DNA from: Chamaecrista fasciculata
Lineage: Eukaryota; Streptophyta; Magnoliopsida; Fabales; Fabaceae
Assembly (NCBI GenBank): GCA_003254925.1
Contig: QANZ01007348.1
Coordinates: forward strand, 448,208-512,207
Length of the DNA: 64,000 nucleotides
Direction: 5' to 3'
Each line of letters opens with the position of its first letter. Position 1 is the first letter of the stretch. The position numbers were made by a program, and so were the translations under genes. Positions 47,001 to 57,587 of the stretch are shown in pieces. Under the pieces are notes generated by a model, which saw only the letters and a list, made by a program, of their open reading frames with translations, had not been told where the DNA came from and made no database searches.

Positions 47001-47816
47001 AAAGAGAATGGAACCAAGTCTTGAGCGGATAAGTAGCTCATCAATATCTTTAGAATCACTTGATCGATCTACATATTTTGAAAGTATAATACCTTGTAAG
47101 AGTCTCACAAGGAGCACCCTCTTTTATTATTAATTTTTTGCTGAAAAAGTTTATTTTAAATAAATTTTTATTATCATACACATAAATTTAAGAGCACCTA
47201 ACAATTAACCTTTGACAACTCAAATTGTTGTTTCCGTAACAAAATTATATTTTTGTATTTCCAGAAAAAGCATACACATACATAATATATTTTTGTGTTC
47301 AAAAGTGGAAAGTGACATGTGAAGTCGAAACAGAGAAACAAACAGACACGAGACATCTAATAAGCACAGAATGACAGAATAAAATGAAATAAATTAACAA
47401 AATTAGAAAAGCATGTACACATGTATATATCTATATAATACATTTAATACTTCTCCCCTTGTTTAAAAAAACTGCTGAGTCTATATATCACCAAGCCCTG
47501 TATAAAGTAACAAAACTTTTGTAATACAAAATAACAAAAAACAATTAACTTTTTAAAATTGTTATTCCATTAATCTATACTAACCTATAGTCTTTTTCAT
47601 GATATAATTATTGCCTAATGAGAATTGTAAGAAAGTGATTATAAGGATCTTGATATTGACATGTCTGATCAATTGGTTAGTATCTTTGTGCTAGGGAGAG
47701 ACCAATAGTTTAGTATTATTGCTCCTTATCAATTGGGTAACTAACACATTGAGAGCAGTAACTAGTTTCCTCACTACATGTACTTCAATAAATGAGATAA
47801 CTTATTAAAAAATTTA
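47001..47816. other. AT-rich spacer
   Basis: No feature recognised. Confidence 0.4.
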
Positions 47817-47892
47817 GGGTGCGTTTGGATTAACTTTTAAAAAAAGTACTTTTTATTTTTAACTTTTAATATTAGAGCTTTAATTTTAAAAA

Positions 47893-49035
47893 GGCCAAAG
47901 TCCTATTTTGGTCCTCCAGTTATGTTCAGTGTTCCAAATTGGTCCCCCAGTTATTTTTCGTTCCATATTGGTCCCCCAGTTATGCAAAATTTGACAAAGT
48001 TGGTCCCTCTAAAAGTTTCCATCCATTATTCCGTTAAAAAAAAGACAAAATTGATTTTTAACTCCTAAAAGTTTAAATTTTTTGCATCAAGGACCTTTTT
48101 ATGTATAATAGGACTAAAATGTAAAAAAGAAAAATCATTTGAGAGTTTTTGTTTATTTCACTCAAAAATCTCTCTCTCTCTCTCTCCAATGTCGATTCTT
48201 CTTTCCGATGTCTTCGGTCTCTTTCTCCTTCTCTTCCTTATCCACTTGATGAAATCCCTCAAGTTCTGGTTTTTGGAGATCTACTTCAGCTACACACTCC
48301 ATGGTTTCAGTATCTTGAGCTTCTACCACTGGTTTCACTTCAATTTCTGAGATTTCTCTATCTTCATTGTCTCTCTCACAAATCCTATCATCATCTTCTT
48401 GTTGCAGATTAAATTCAGACCCAAACGTCCTCAAAGCTTTGCAAATGGTCACCGGCAGATGAACCCATCTCTGATTTCGATGACTCAGCCCCACCGTCGC
48501 CGCCTCTTGCTGCAGATTCTGAAGATCTGACGACGCCGACGACGACAAGAACCCCTGTTGCTGATGCTTCTCCGACGACGTTCTCCGAAAACTCGCTTCC
48601 CCTCCTCCTCGTCTTTTCCTTAATCTGGCCGCCGCCGCCAACCTCATCTTCTTCCCATGTTTCTTCGTCTTCACTCTCACTTGCCCAACACACGTCACCT
48701 TCGGAGACGACGACTCTGGGTGATACCTGAGCAATTCATCGAGAGAGAGAGAGAGAGATTTTTGAGTGAAATAAACAAAAACTCTCAAATGATTTTTCTT
48801 TTTTACATTTTAGTCCTATTATACATAAAAAGGTCCTTGATGCAAAAAATTTAAACTTTTAGGAGTTAAAAATCAATTTTGTCTTTTTTTTTAACGGAAT
48901 AATGGATGGAAACTGTTAGAGGGACCAACTTTGTCAAATTTTGCATAACTGGGAGACCAATATGGAACAGAAAATAACTAGGGGACCAATTTGGAACACT
49001 GAGCATAACTGGGGGACCAAAATAGGACTTTGGCC
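47893..49035. mobile_element. Pack-MULE number 2, with captured coding sequence
   Basis: This 1143-bp element starts GGCCAAAGTCCTATTTTGGT and ends with the inverse. TIR arms are about 295 bp (47893-48187 and 48742-49035) and nearly identical. A perfect 9-bp target duplication, TTTTAAAAA, lies at 47884-47892 and 49036-49044. The arms contain GGTCCCCCAGTTAT modules and end inward in CT/GA-rich tracts. The centre (48188-48741) is GC-rich and coding-like on the minus strand. There is no transposase, so it is a non-autonomous Mutator-like Pack-MULE. Confidence 0.88.
48162..48788 (-). pseudogene. 208-codon captured ORF inside Pack-MULE 2 (14-1-1-like fragment plus acidic segment)
   Basis: The frame is open from one TIR through the whole insert into the other. 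From the start: TIR-derived Ser/Leu residues, then LLRYHPESSSPKVTCVGQVRV, a basic KTKKHGKKMR patch, a Ser/Gln-rich linker and RNQRWVHLPVTICKALRTFG. SPKVTCxGQVRV and the RWVHLPLTICEALRxFG-type ending match, from memory, a plant-specific family annotated as syringolide-induced protein 14-1-1-like, whose biochemical role is unknown. The last 75 residues (QQEDDDRICERDNEDREISE...) are acidic and may be captured from the same or a second gene. Start and stop come from TIR sequence. Expression is unknown. Confidence 0.6.
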
Positions 49036-49891
49036 TTTTAAAAATAAGCTATTTGTATTTGGATGTAATAATAAAAAGTACTTTTCAAAATATAAACAAT
49101 GTTTGGATGTATATTTATAAAAGTACTTTTAATGTGTAAAATTTACTAAAAAGGACATAAAAAATAATTCTTTAATTTTATTTTCTAAAGAAATAATTTG
49201 TTTTTTAGAACAGTTCATGAAAAACCCTAAAACAAGCACACTACTTACCTCTGTCATTTCACAGCAATATGATGATTAATTACCATGACTTTCTCTTGCA
49301 CTCATGAAAATACAATAATATGTTCAAGTTTTAAGAAAATAAATAAAACTACACTATATTATTTAAAATCCGATTTGGGTTAGACTAAATTTTTCTGGGT
49401 GTGAATCGGACGGTTGTAATTGGTCGATTGGGTGGTTGGAGCCTCATGGAGCTGAATTTTCATGAAAATACAATAATATGTTCAGTTATCGTAATATTAT
49501 ATATATATATATGGTTGTGTATGTAATATGAGTTTGGCATCCATTGACGGCTTGAAGAAGGTGAGGGGAAGATCTGACTTGAGTCTCCATTAAAGGAAAA
49601 ATTAAGTTACGAGGAGAAAAGGGCAAGGGCTGTAATTTGTTAGATATGTTCAGGTTATTTTTGTCCAATAAATTAATATATATGTACTTACCGGTTCTTT
49701 GTTTTCCTCTACCGCATGGGCTTTTCTCACAAGTCAAGAAAAGAAGCTTCAGAAAAAAGTGCTATTTCACCTTTTTTTTTTAACTTCTTTTTTTTTCTAA
49801 AGCCCATCCAAACACTTAAAAATATTTAAGAAGCACTTAAATTTAAAAATAAAGCGCTTTTTCACTAAAATAAGCTTATCCAAACGCAGCC

Positions 49892-50660
49892 ATATCAAAG
49901 GCAAAAAGCACTTTATTATAAATGCACTAAAAACTAAACTTTAAACTTTATCAAGAGATCCAAGGGAATTGTGGACTTTTTCAAACCTGAGAAATCAGTC
50001 AATTGGTTTCAAATAAGTCTGCTACTTCATTTGAACTGTCATAATCATCTTACTCGACCACTCAAGCTTCTACAAATATATAGGACAACCAAAGAAATTG
50101 CCAAAAATCTTACATTCATCAGTTTCATGATACATGCACTCTAACAAGCAAAATGTTAGATTACAAATTTAATCAAATTTCTTGCTGTGACATAATGTGG
50201 CAAATTTGCTAGAGGAGACCTTACTGTATTATTTGAATTTGGCATCAGTAAAATACCAATATAGGTGTATTGTAGAGTCTAATTTTATCCTTTGTACAAT
50301 TAATTAGCATAAAGTAAAATAAGTTCATCACCCAAAACCCACAATGTCAACAACTAGCAAACAAATCACATGATGAAATGTCTTGTTCCATTAATCTAGA
50401 GTTATGAGTGATATTTAACTAAGAAACAATACTCACTTCAATATTCAATACCCAAATGCAGAAAAAACATCCACTCTCCAGTATGGGATGCCTAAATCCC
50501 ACTTTGAGTAAAATGAGATATTCTGTGGAGTACTAAACAGTGAAATAACAACAAGAAACACTCTAGAAAAAACCTATTTACAAATTAAGGTCTCACAAAG
50601 GTTGTCTAGCTTTGGAGAGGCTAGACTCTCAATCTTATAAAGTTTAACATTAGATATAGA
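49892..50660. other. Spacer sharing a segment with 53225-53300
   Basis: AAACTTTATCAAGAGATCCA and following sequence (about 49940-49985) is closely matched at about 53238-53275 (AAACTTTATCAAGAGGCCCA). This suggests the flank of the resistance-gene fragment has been duplicated. No gene is visible. Confidence 0.45.
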
Positions 50661-50682
50661 TTTTGGGATTAGAGATATATAT

Positions 50683-51148
50683 TTAGTGAAAAGTGAACAT
50701 ATAGCTTAGGAAGTCAACATAAAGGAAAGATGATAAAAGTGTGAGGAGATATATATGTATATATATATAGGCATACCCATGAGTATAATGAGAACCAGAC
50801 AAATTAGCTGCTTCTGTAAGAGCTGATCTCCACTTGTGTACCTTGTTCTTGTTGTTGTTGAATCTTTCTTCATGCTTTGCCATTGCTTCTCCATAGCTTC
50901 CTCTGTGATTTCTCACATCAGATGGATCCACTTTGTAAAAGATTGGCCATACCAATCGACCATTCTCTTTTACAGAATCGAGGATATGAACAAGCTCTTA
51001 AAGACAATAAGAAGAGGAAGCATAATTTTTGGAGAAAACAATGATGGCAATTCTAGCTTCCTCAATTGCCTTTAGAAGAGAGGGTGTTATTTCATCCCCT
51101 TTTCTGAGATCCTCATCATCTATGAATGTATGAATTCTGTTGAGATTT
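50683..51148 (-). pseudogene. TIR-domain fragment of a TNL resistance gene
   Basis: On the minus strand, 51148-50783 encodes the middle and end of a TIR domain: FIDDEDLRKGDEITPSLL, ARIAIIVFSKNYASSSYCL, then a TAA (CAA in the paralog at 60571), ELVHIL and PIFYKVDPSDVRNHRGSYGE. It ends at a GT donor after ACTCATGG, as in the paralog. The first TIR strand and the start codon are missing: a Copia LTR begins at 51178, and 51149-51177 is not TIR sequence. TIR domains of TNLs are NAD-cleaving immune signalling modules; the catalytic Glu of the CLxEL motif is present but sits just after the stop. Non-functional. Confidence 0.88.
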
Positions 51149-51177
51149 TCCTCCAGTAGCTGCACGTTAGTCATGCT

Positions 51178-51466
51178 TGTTTAGGAATTAGTTGCATTTT
51201 GAATTATTAGAATTAGATTTGATTTAGTCAAGATTGTTTCCTATTTTGTTGCATTATATTTTCTGATTTAGTGGGATGTTATTCACTAGCTAGTAGTTGC
51301 TAATTTTTAGGGATTTAGTATTTTCCTTTTCAATTTATTGTAATTGGTTAATGTCTTTAAATATCCTTGATGAAGATTGAATAAAATGAATACTCTTGAT
51401 TTTGCTTCAGCCGTATCTTCTCTCTTTCTTGCTCTCGATTCTCTTTTCTTTTTTAAAAAACCAACA
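51178..51466 (+). repeat. 5' LTR of a Copia-type element
   Basis: Begins TGTTTAGGAATTAG and ends CCAACA, followed one base later by a tRNA-iMet primer-binding site. No partner LTR was found in the window, so the 5' boundary is inferred from TG and the TIR fragment next to it. Confidence 0.7.
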
Positions 51467-51467
51467 G

Positions 51468-51480
51468 TGGTATCAGAGCT
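51468..51480 (+). promoter_or_regulatory. Primer-binding site, tRNA-iMet
   Basis: TGGTATCAGAGCT directly follows the LTR. Confidence 0.9.
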
Positions 51481-51527
51481 ATCTTCTTGAGGGACCTAAG
51501 GGAAGCGTGTTATTTTTCTTTCTCACT

Positions 51528-51855
51528 ATGGATTCAGAAACACCATTCACTGCACTAGCACCACCAGTCTCCAATGGAGATGGCTACCATGTCTGGGCAG
51601 CAAGAATGGAAGCACACATGGAGGCAAATGACCTATGGGAAGCTGTTGAGGAGGATTATGAAATTCCTCCCTTGCCTGCAAAGCCAACCATGGCGCAGAT
51701 TAAGAATCACAAGGAGAAGAAAATGAGAAAGTCATGATGAGGAAAGAGGCATGCGATTTCTTTCTTGCTGATGTGACAAATGGCACAGCCTCATAAAGAA
51801 GAGACCATATATAAACTTCTGTTTGGAGGCATAAGGAAGACTACTGAGATTGGTG
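51528..51855 (+). pseudogene. Truncated Copia gag
   Basis: Starts MDSETPFTALAPPVSNGDGY and continues YHVWAARMEAHMEANDLWEA, the usual N-terminal Gag motif (F/Y-x-W-x-x-R/K-M). A frameshift and TGA follow the KKMRKS segment (51735-51737). Gag sequence fades before 51865, where another repeat starts. Confidence 0.8.
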
Positions 51856-51859
51856 CATT

Positions 51860-53225
51860 GACCGGACCGTCGCAAGGTGGCCAAAATACTAGAATTAATG
51901 CACTACAGAGGTGCAATCCGAATCGATCTCTCGAGGAACTTTTGTGCAAAGTTTAAAAGAAAACAATACCAAATTATCACTAATCGGGCGAAAGCAAGGA
52001 AAATCGTTCTTGAATGTTTATCTATGCTAAGACAATAATTAAATAAATCAATAAATATTTTTGTGTTTTTGATTTAAAGGACTGAATTGAAAGAAATAAT
52101 AATAAACAAAAAGATTAATCAAATAGAGAAAACACCCGATAGAGCAATTGGATTAAGCAATCATCACTACTAAAGATAAATTAAGTATTCCCACACAAAT
52201 CATCCTAAGATAGTCACTAATAACTCAATGACCTAGATCAACAACCCTATCATACAAACACCTTAAATAAGATAGATCCACAATATGAATTGAAAACCTC
52301 ATTAAATTGATGATAAAAGAAGATCAAGAAACATAATTTTTTTTTATAACAATAACCATTGTCAAAGCTATACATATATAATTATAACCAAACTAGTATA
52401 AACTCTAGGGTTACAATCAAAATATAATTGAAAGAATTCAAACCAAGTTCTTGATCAAGAAATATAGTTATTAAATTCAACTAGAAAATAACAAGAGAAA
52501 CCCTAATTCTAGTGTGAGAAAAACTTCCTATGTGAAACCCTAGCTCATGCTTTGATCCATCGCTCCTCCGAGATTAAAAGTTTAGCTACTCATGATGCAT
52601 ATATGGACCAAACCAAGCCCAAATACGAACTCAACAGCCATGGCACCAAGAAAGCTCCAAGAAGATGAAAGATAGCCAAGAAAGTGATCAAGAATGTAAA
52701 TTCTCTCTCAAGAAGTGTGTCCCCCCTTGAAATTGACCTAAAGATGTATTATTTACTTAATTTTCGGCCAAAACCAGGTTGGGCTAGGTCGGAATCATCA
52801 AAATCGGGCTTGGGCTTTTAATATTAAAATAGTCGAAATGCTGCCGTAGAACTTGCCAACGGCCAAATCCGTGGCGAGATCTGAAAAATGCAGATTTTTG
52901 TGTTGATTTGGTCCCTGATTCGTCTCTAATGATCCTCGGGTCTTCCTTTGAGTATTTCAATGCTTTGGACTTCATTTAGAACTGTCAAAACACTAAGAAA
53001 CTATGTGAATTCTCAGGATAAAAAGGATCAAATAAATAATAAAGATTAAACCCGAGAAAAACCACACAATTAATCACAAAATAATCCAAATAATTATCAA
53101 ACCTCAAGGCATCATATTTATCATAAAAGGACATAAAGGCGAGCAATTGAATCCCAAATGAATATAAAATGCCTTAAACTATCCCTAAAATGTATGATAA
53201 AATATGGTCAGGTCATGCATCTAGC
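51860..53225. repeat. Dispersed LTR/LARD-like repeat
   Basis: About 1.36 kb beginning near GACCGTCGCAAGGTGGCC (AAGGTGGCCAAA at 51874) with GAGGTGCAATCC and ATCTCTCGAGGAAC. These words also occur in order at 40246. It ends near GGTCAGGTCATGCATCTAGC. No coding sequence. It looks like an LTR or large non-coding retroelement piece, and it abuts the truncated Copia gag, suggesting nesting. Confidence 0.5.
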
Positions 53226-53825
53226 TAGAAAAACAAAACTTTCAAACTTTATCAAGAGGCCCAAGGGGATTCTGGACTTTAACAATTTTGACCAATCATT
53301 AAGATTCAGTCCATAAAATTTTTGGCTTCATATATCTCTGGTACTTCACAAAATTATATATAATTACTACTCATCAGCAAAAAAGTTCTTATATTCAAGA
53401 GTTTCTCATGTTACGTGAGCACTGTGAAGCACAATCTCAACTCAAGTTCATTATAATGGACTCAAAGGATCAAGAGGTTGGTCATCTAGAACAAATTCAT
53501 TCCTTCCCTTCCAAATAGCCCATGTAGAAATATCTTGTGAATTTTGTATCAGTGTATTAGTTGTTTTACTGATATAGTGTATAGTCAGTATAGGAATACT
53601 AATGTATTTCTTTTTTTTTTTGGTTATTTTTTACCGAAATTCATCAATGACAGTAGACACAGAATTTTATATACATCGCTTGCTTACCTTTTCTCAAGGT
53701 GAGTTCTAACAAGAAATCTTGTACTTCAAAATTCAGATCACCCTGGGATGGTACTTGCTACAACACCACTCACAAGATCTAATTATTTAACATAGAGTAT
53801 TGCTGTAAGAATTTCCCTGGAGGCA
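53226..53825. other. Duplicated flank and LTR-like sequence
   Basis: 53238-53275 matches 49940-49985. TGTATTAGTTGTTTTACTGA near 53553 resembles an LTR start. No gene. Confidence 0.35.
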
Positions 53826-53849
53826 AAGGATAAAGTAGCTAGGATTAAT

Positions 53850-54045
53850 TGATGAAACTATACCATATCAAGTCTTGGGTCATCAACTCCATATCAAAGG
53901 AAATTGCAGACACTCTCATGGAAGAGATTTGACCTTAGTTCAACATGGGACAGATTCAATTACAGCTTACTATAAAAAGTTATGCAGAGCACTGGATGAA
54001 CTTGACAGAATTGCTCCAATTCCTACATGCAAGTGCAATAATTGA
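53850..54045 (+). pseudogene. Degenerate Copia gag-like fragment
   Basis: Translated pieces read SWVINSISKEIADTLM and, in another frame, ALDELDRIAPIPTCKC. These resemble two conserved segments of Copia Gag (the helix before the LW motif and the DELDxLxPxPxCxC segment before the zinc knuckle). Stops and frame changes separate them. Confidence 0.55.
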
Positions 54046-54443
54046 AATAACACAGCTGTTATCTCCATTATTTTAGGATAATGAGTTTTTATTCTTTGTA
54101 AATATTCTCTCCATTGGTTTAAATCTTTTTAGTTCTTTCAATCTTTGATTTAATTTCAAATTTCCTCAGATCTCTCCCTTCAGTTATAATCATGTAATGA
54201 ATAATTATACACTCATTCTAATATCAATAAAAATCATTCACATCAATATCATTTTGTGGTATGAAAAAGGTATTGAAGAGATATGTTTCAACTATTAATT
54301 GAATCATATGTAAGCTATCAATTAAAGTTCCAAGGTGCTTCATCCATGGCATAATGGTAAGTAGATAGAACCCAACACACAGAAAGTCTTGATCCCTTGT
54401 TCAAACAAAGAAAGATGAGTAAAACCCAAACAACATGAATCCA
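54046..54443. other. AT-rich spacer, LTR-like
   Basis: No gene. The CTCATTCTAATATCAATAAAAATCATTCAC area (54212-54240) is typical of an LTR 3' edge, but no element was assembled. Confidence 0.3.
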
Positions 54444-55700
54444 AATGGTAGAGCAGCGTATATAAACTCCTTGGATGCTTAGGCTTAATATGAAAATTTA
54501 GTACAGATGGATGGATGTCTGCCTTAATTGTTTTAATATGAAAATTTAGTACAAATGGATGGATTGTGCCGTATATAATTTGTGTTGGATCTTGGCCTTG
54601 ACGTTGTCAATAGTATCAGAGCTCAAAGATCTGCCTTTGGTGGTGGGGTGGGATGCCTTCCTTATCTTGAATCTTAGCCTTCACATTGTCAATGGTGTCT
54701 GAGCTCTCAACTTGGAGACTGATTGTCTTGCAGGTGAGGCTCTTGACCAACCAAGATTTGCATCTACAGCCAACCAATATATATAAAAGAATTGACTATA
54801 AGAAGAAAGACTAATTAACATGGAAAGATATATATATATATATATTTTATTTGTGAATGATTAAATTAACACTAATGAATGATTTTTAATTAAATAACTG
54901 AATTAATTACCAGGAGAGAATATTTCTTGTTGGGCAAGTCACAACCGGGAGGCTCATATTTCATGTGAAGCTTATACAACACACTCTGCACCCCCACACT
55001 GCTTATATTCTCCCCTCCCGATATTATCACATCCTTATTATATATATCTCCTTCAATTAACTTTTTATTACATTTACAACTTTTTTATCCATCCATGGTT
55101 ATAATGTGAAGTTTATCCATCCATGGTTATAATGTGAAGTTAATTGAAGGAGATATATATAATAAGGATGTGATAATATCGGGAGGGGAGAATATAAGCA
55201 GTGTGGGGGTGCAGAGTGTGTTGTATAAGCTTCACATGAAATATGAGCCTCCCGGTTGTGACTTGCCCAACAAGAAATATTCTCTCCTGGTAATTAATTC
55301 AGTTATTTAATTAAAAATCATTCATTAGTGTTAATTTAATCATTCACAAATAAAATATATATATATATCTTTCCATGTTAATTAGTCTTTCTTCTTATAG
55401 TCAATTCTTTTATATATATAATGATGCAAATCTTGGCTGGTGAAGAGCCTCACCTGCAAGACAATCAGTCTGGAAGTTGAGAGATGTGGGACACCATTGA
55501 CAATGTGAAGGCTAAGATTAAAGATAAGTCTTGAGGATGGACGCACCTTGGCTGATTACAACATCCAAAAACAATCAAGGCCAACATCCAACACAAATTA
55601 AGGCGCAATCCTTCCTTCTGTACTAAATTTTCATATTAAAAGAATTAACTCAAATCCTAATCCTCCAAGGACTTTGTATATCCTGCTCGGTCCCTAATTC
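54444..55700. repeat. Large inverted repeat (hairpin), inner arms about 280 bp and apparently identical
   Basis: Left arm 54444-55061 and right arm 55139-55700 face each other across a 77-bp loop. From the loop outwards, 54780-55061 and 55139-55420 look base-for-base complementary except for a (TA)n length difference. Beyond that the arms diverge with indels. The loop holds a 28-bp unit, TATCCATCCATGGTTATAAT plus 8 more, in tandem (55085 and 55113). The outer left arm contains GTATCAGAGCTC (about 54613), like a Copia primer-binding site, so the arms probably derive from retroelement ends joined head to head. No protein is encoded. Confidence 0.85.
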
Positions 55701-57063
55701 ATTCTTATCCCATTATTCTCAATTCCCCCTCTTTTTCATCATCTTCATTCATTTTAGTCCCAAATTCTCAAAATAAAATTGTAAAGTGTCCCAAAATTCT
55801 TCCAAACATTCCAATTTAGTCCTTAAAAATATTAAAAACCCTAAATCCTGAGCCTTAAAACTCTAAACCCCTAAACCCAAAAAAATTACACATCACCATA
55901 AATTTTAAGAAAAAAATACACATCACAATTTTTACAGATCATCATAATTTTTCTCACCCCCTAAACCTTCATCCAAAAATTAAAAATAAATCCTAAAAAT
56001 TTTGAAAAAAAAAATACAAGCCTTCATCATCTTCATCCTAAAAATCGTTCATCATCTTCATTCCTCCTGCTCCTCCTTCAACCTCCTCTAACCACAAATT
56101 TCCCAAATTCCCAACCCTAACCTCATTCACACCCTCACACCCCTAATCCCTAAGCTCAGTACGATTGAAGCAAAAAATCATAAGCGAAAATCATCAAGCT
56201 CTGTACCCTAAACCCGCCGAAAATCATCAAGCTCTTTGTGCAGAAAATCATCAATCGAACAAATTTCTCGTGAATCAATGTGAAGGCACGATTTTAGGAA
56301 ACGCAGAAATCGCTAAACGATTCGATCGAATCTCGCGATTTGTGTTTCTATGGAGCCAAGAATCCGAAATCTTGATGGAGTTGGTGTTTCAGTTATAATC
56401 CCTTCTACAAATTAATCTGTGCGAGAGAGAGAGTGAGGATAAGGATGAAGATGGAAAGATGTTCCAATGGAGGAGAGAGTGAGGATGAGTAAAGTGTTTT
56501 TTGGGCAAAAAAAAATCAGTTTTTGGAAGATGAAGATGAAGATAATGATGAAGATTAAAAAAAAAAGTTTAATTTGTGAGGTTGAAGATGAAGATTAAAA
56601 AAATAAATTAAGTTTTAGGGTTTAAGATTTAGGTCATAGGGTTTAGGGTTTTAGGGTTTATGGTTTTAGTATTTTAGGGTTTATAGTTTAAGGGCTAAAT
56701 TGGAATGTTTGGAAGAGTTTTGGGACACTTTAAAATTTTATTTTGAGAATTTGGGACTCAAAAGAATGAAAAATACGAGGAGATAAGAATGGGTCAGGAA
56801 CCTAATTGTATAACTCAAACTTTTTTTTAAGGTTTTAGGGTTTAGGGTTTGGGGTTTAGGGTTAGGGTTTAGGGTTTAGTGTTTTAGGGTTTAAGATTTA
56901 GGTTTTAGGGTTTTTAATATTTTTAAGGATTAAATTGGAATGTTTGGAATAATTTTGAGACACTTTAGAATTTTACTTTAAGGATTTGGGACTAAAATGA
57001 ATGAAGATGATGAAAAAGAGGGTGAATTGAGAATAAGGGAATAAAAATAGGTCATGCACCTAT
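55681..57063. mobile_element. MULE-like TIR element with telomere-like repeats and a GC-richer core
   Basis: Left terminus 55681-55880 is repeated in inverse at 56905-57063, and an extra inverse copy lies at 56660-56815. Matching blocks include TTTAGTCCCAAATTCTCAAA/inverse and AACATTCCAATTTAGTCCTT/inverse. The arms run into degenerate TTTAGGG repeats (56635-56690, 56830-56915; CCCTAAA near 55850-55880). The core (56060-56480) is GC-richer with a 77-codon frame (56165-56398) that I do not recognise. The right end is followed by GATGCAATGG. No target duplication was resolved. Confidence 0.6.
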
Positions 57064-57480
57064 AGATGCAATGGCGAAATACTGATGTGTCGCTTTTTTG
57101 TTGACGTGAAGCTTTTTTTTTTTAAGATAACGGGTGCTGATGTGAATATAACGGGACACATCAGCACATAACGAGACACATCAACATCCGTTATGTACAC
57201 ATCAATTTTTTTTAACGATAATATAAAAGATAGACCTATTAGTATGGCGTTTTTAAAATTGGAGGATGGGTACAATTTAGATAATTCAATGACCTATTAG
57301 TTAGACCGTCCAAAATTGAGCATGAGGTTGTTAGTTTTCTCTTTATTAAATTGAAGGTTTCCATTCCACCATCCTTTCCGTGCCCAATTTGTCACACTTC
57401 CATTTCGCCATTCATGGTCATCTCTTCCATCTCAATTAATTTCCTCCAACTAATTGTTACCAACAGGTATTAAACGAATT
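57064..57480. other. Upstream flank of TNL copy 1
   Basis: Contains a small inverted motif, ACGGGTGCTGATGTGAATATAACGGG with ACATCAGCACATAACGAG (57132-57180). It passes into sequence resembling the promoter region of TNL copy 2. No separate gene. Confidence 0.35.
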
Positions 57481-57587
57481 GAAGCGGGGTCCATTTGGGC
57501 TAATTTGTCAAACTTGAGAGTGGACACCACCAAAGTTTCTCAAGAATTATTGGTTGGGGCAGAGCAAAGCGAAGAATAAGAGAAACT

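Larger units (their letters stand above)
47817..49891. mobile_element. Host TIR element (GGGTGCGTTTGGAT-type) containing a nested Pack-MULE
   Basis: The left end GGGTGCGTTTGGATTAAC and the right end (GGCTGCGTTTGGATAAGC in reverse complement) are imperfect inverse copies. AAAAAGTACTTTTTA- and AAAAAGTGCTTTTT-like subterminal words follow, as in common plant MITEs. The same TIR core bounds the element at 10180. The immediate flanks do not show a clean duplication. The Pack-MULE at 47893-49035 inserted near its left end. Confidence 0.55.

Noticed and set aside
56635..56915. True telomere or chromosome-fusion scar
   Set aside because: The TTTAGGG-like runs are degenerate, short and inverted with the arms of a TIR element, so they belong to the transposon.
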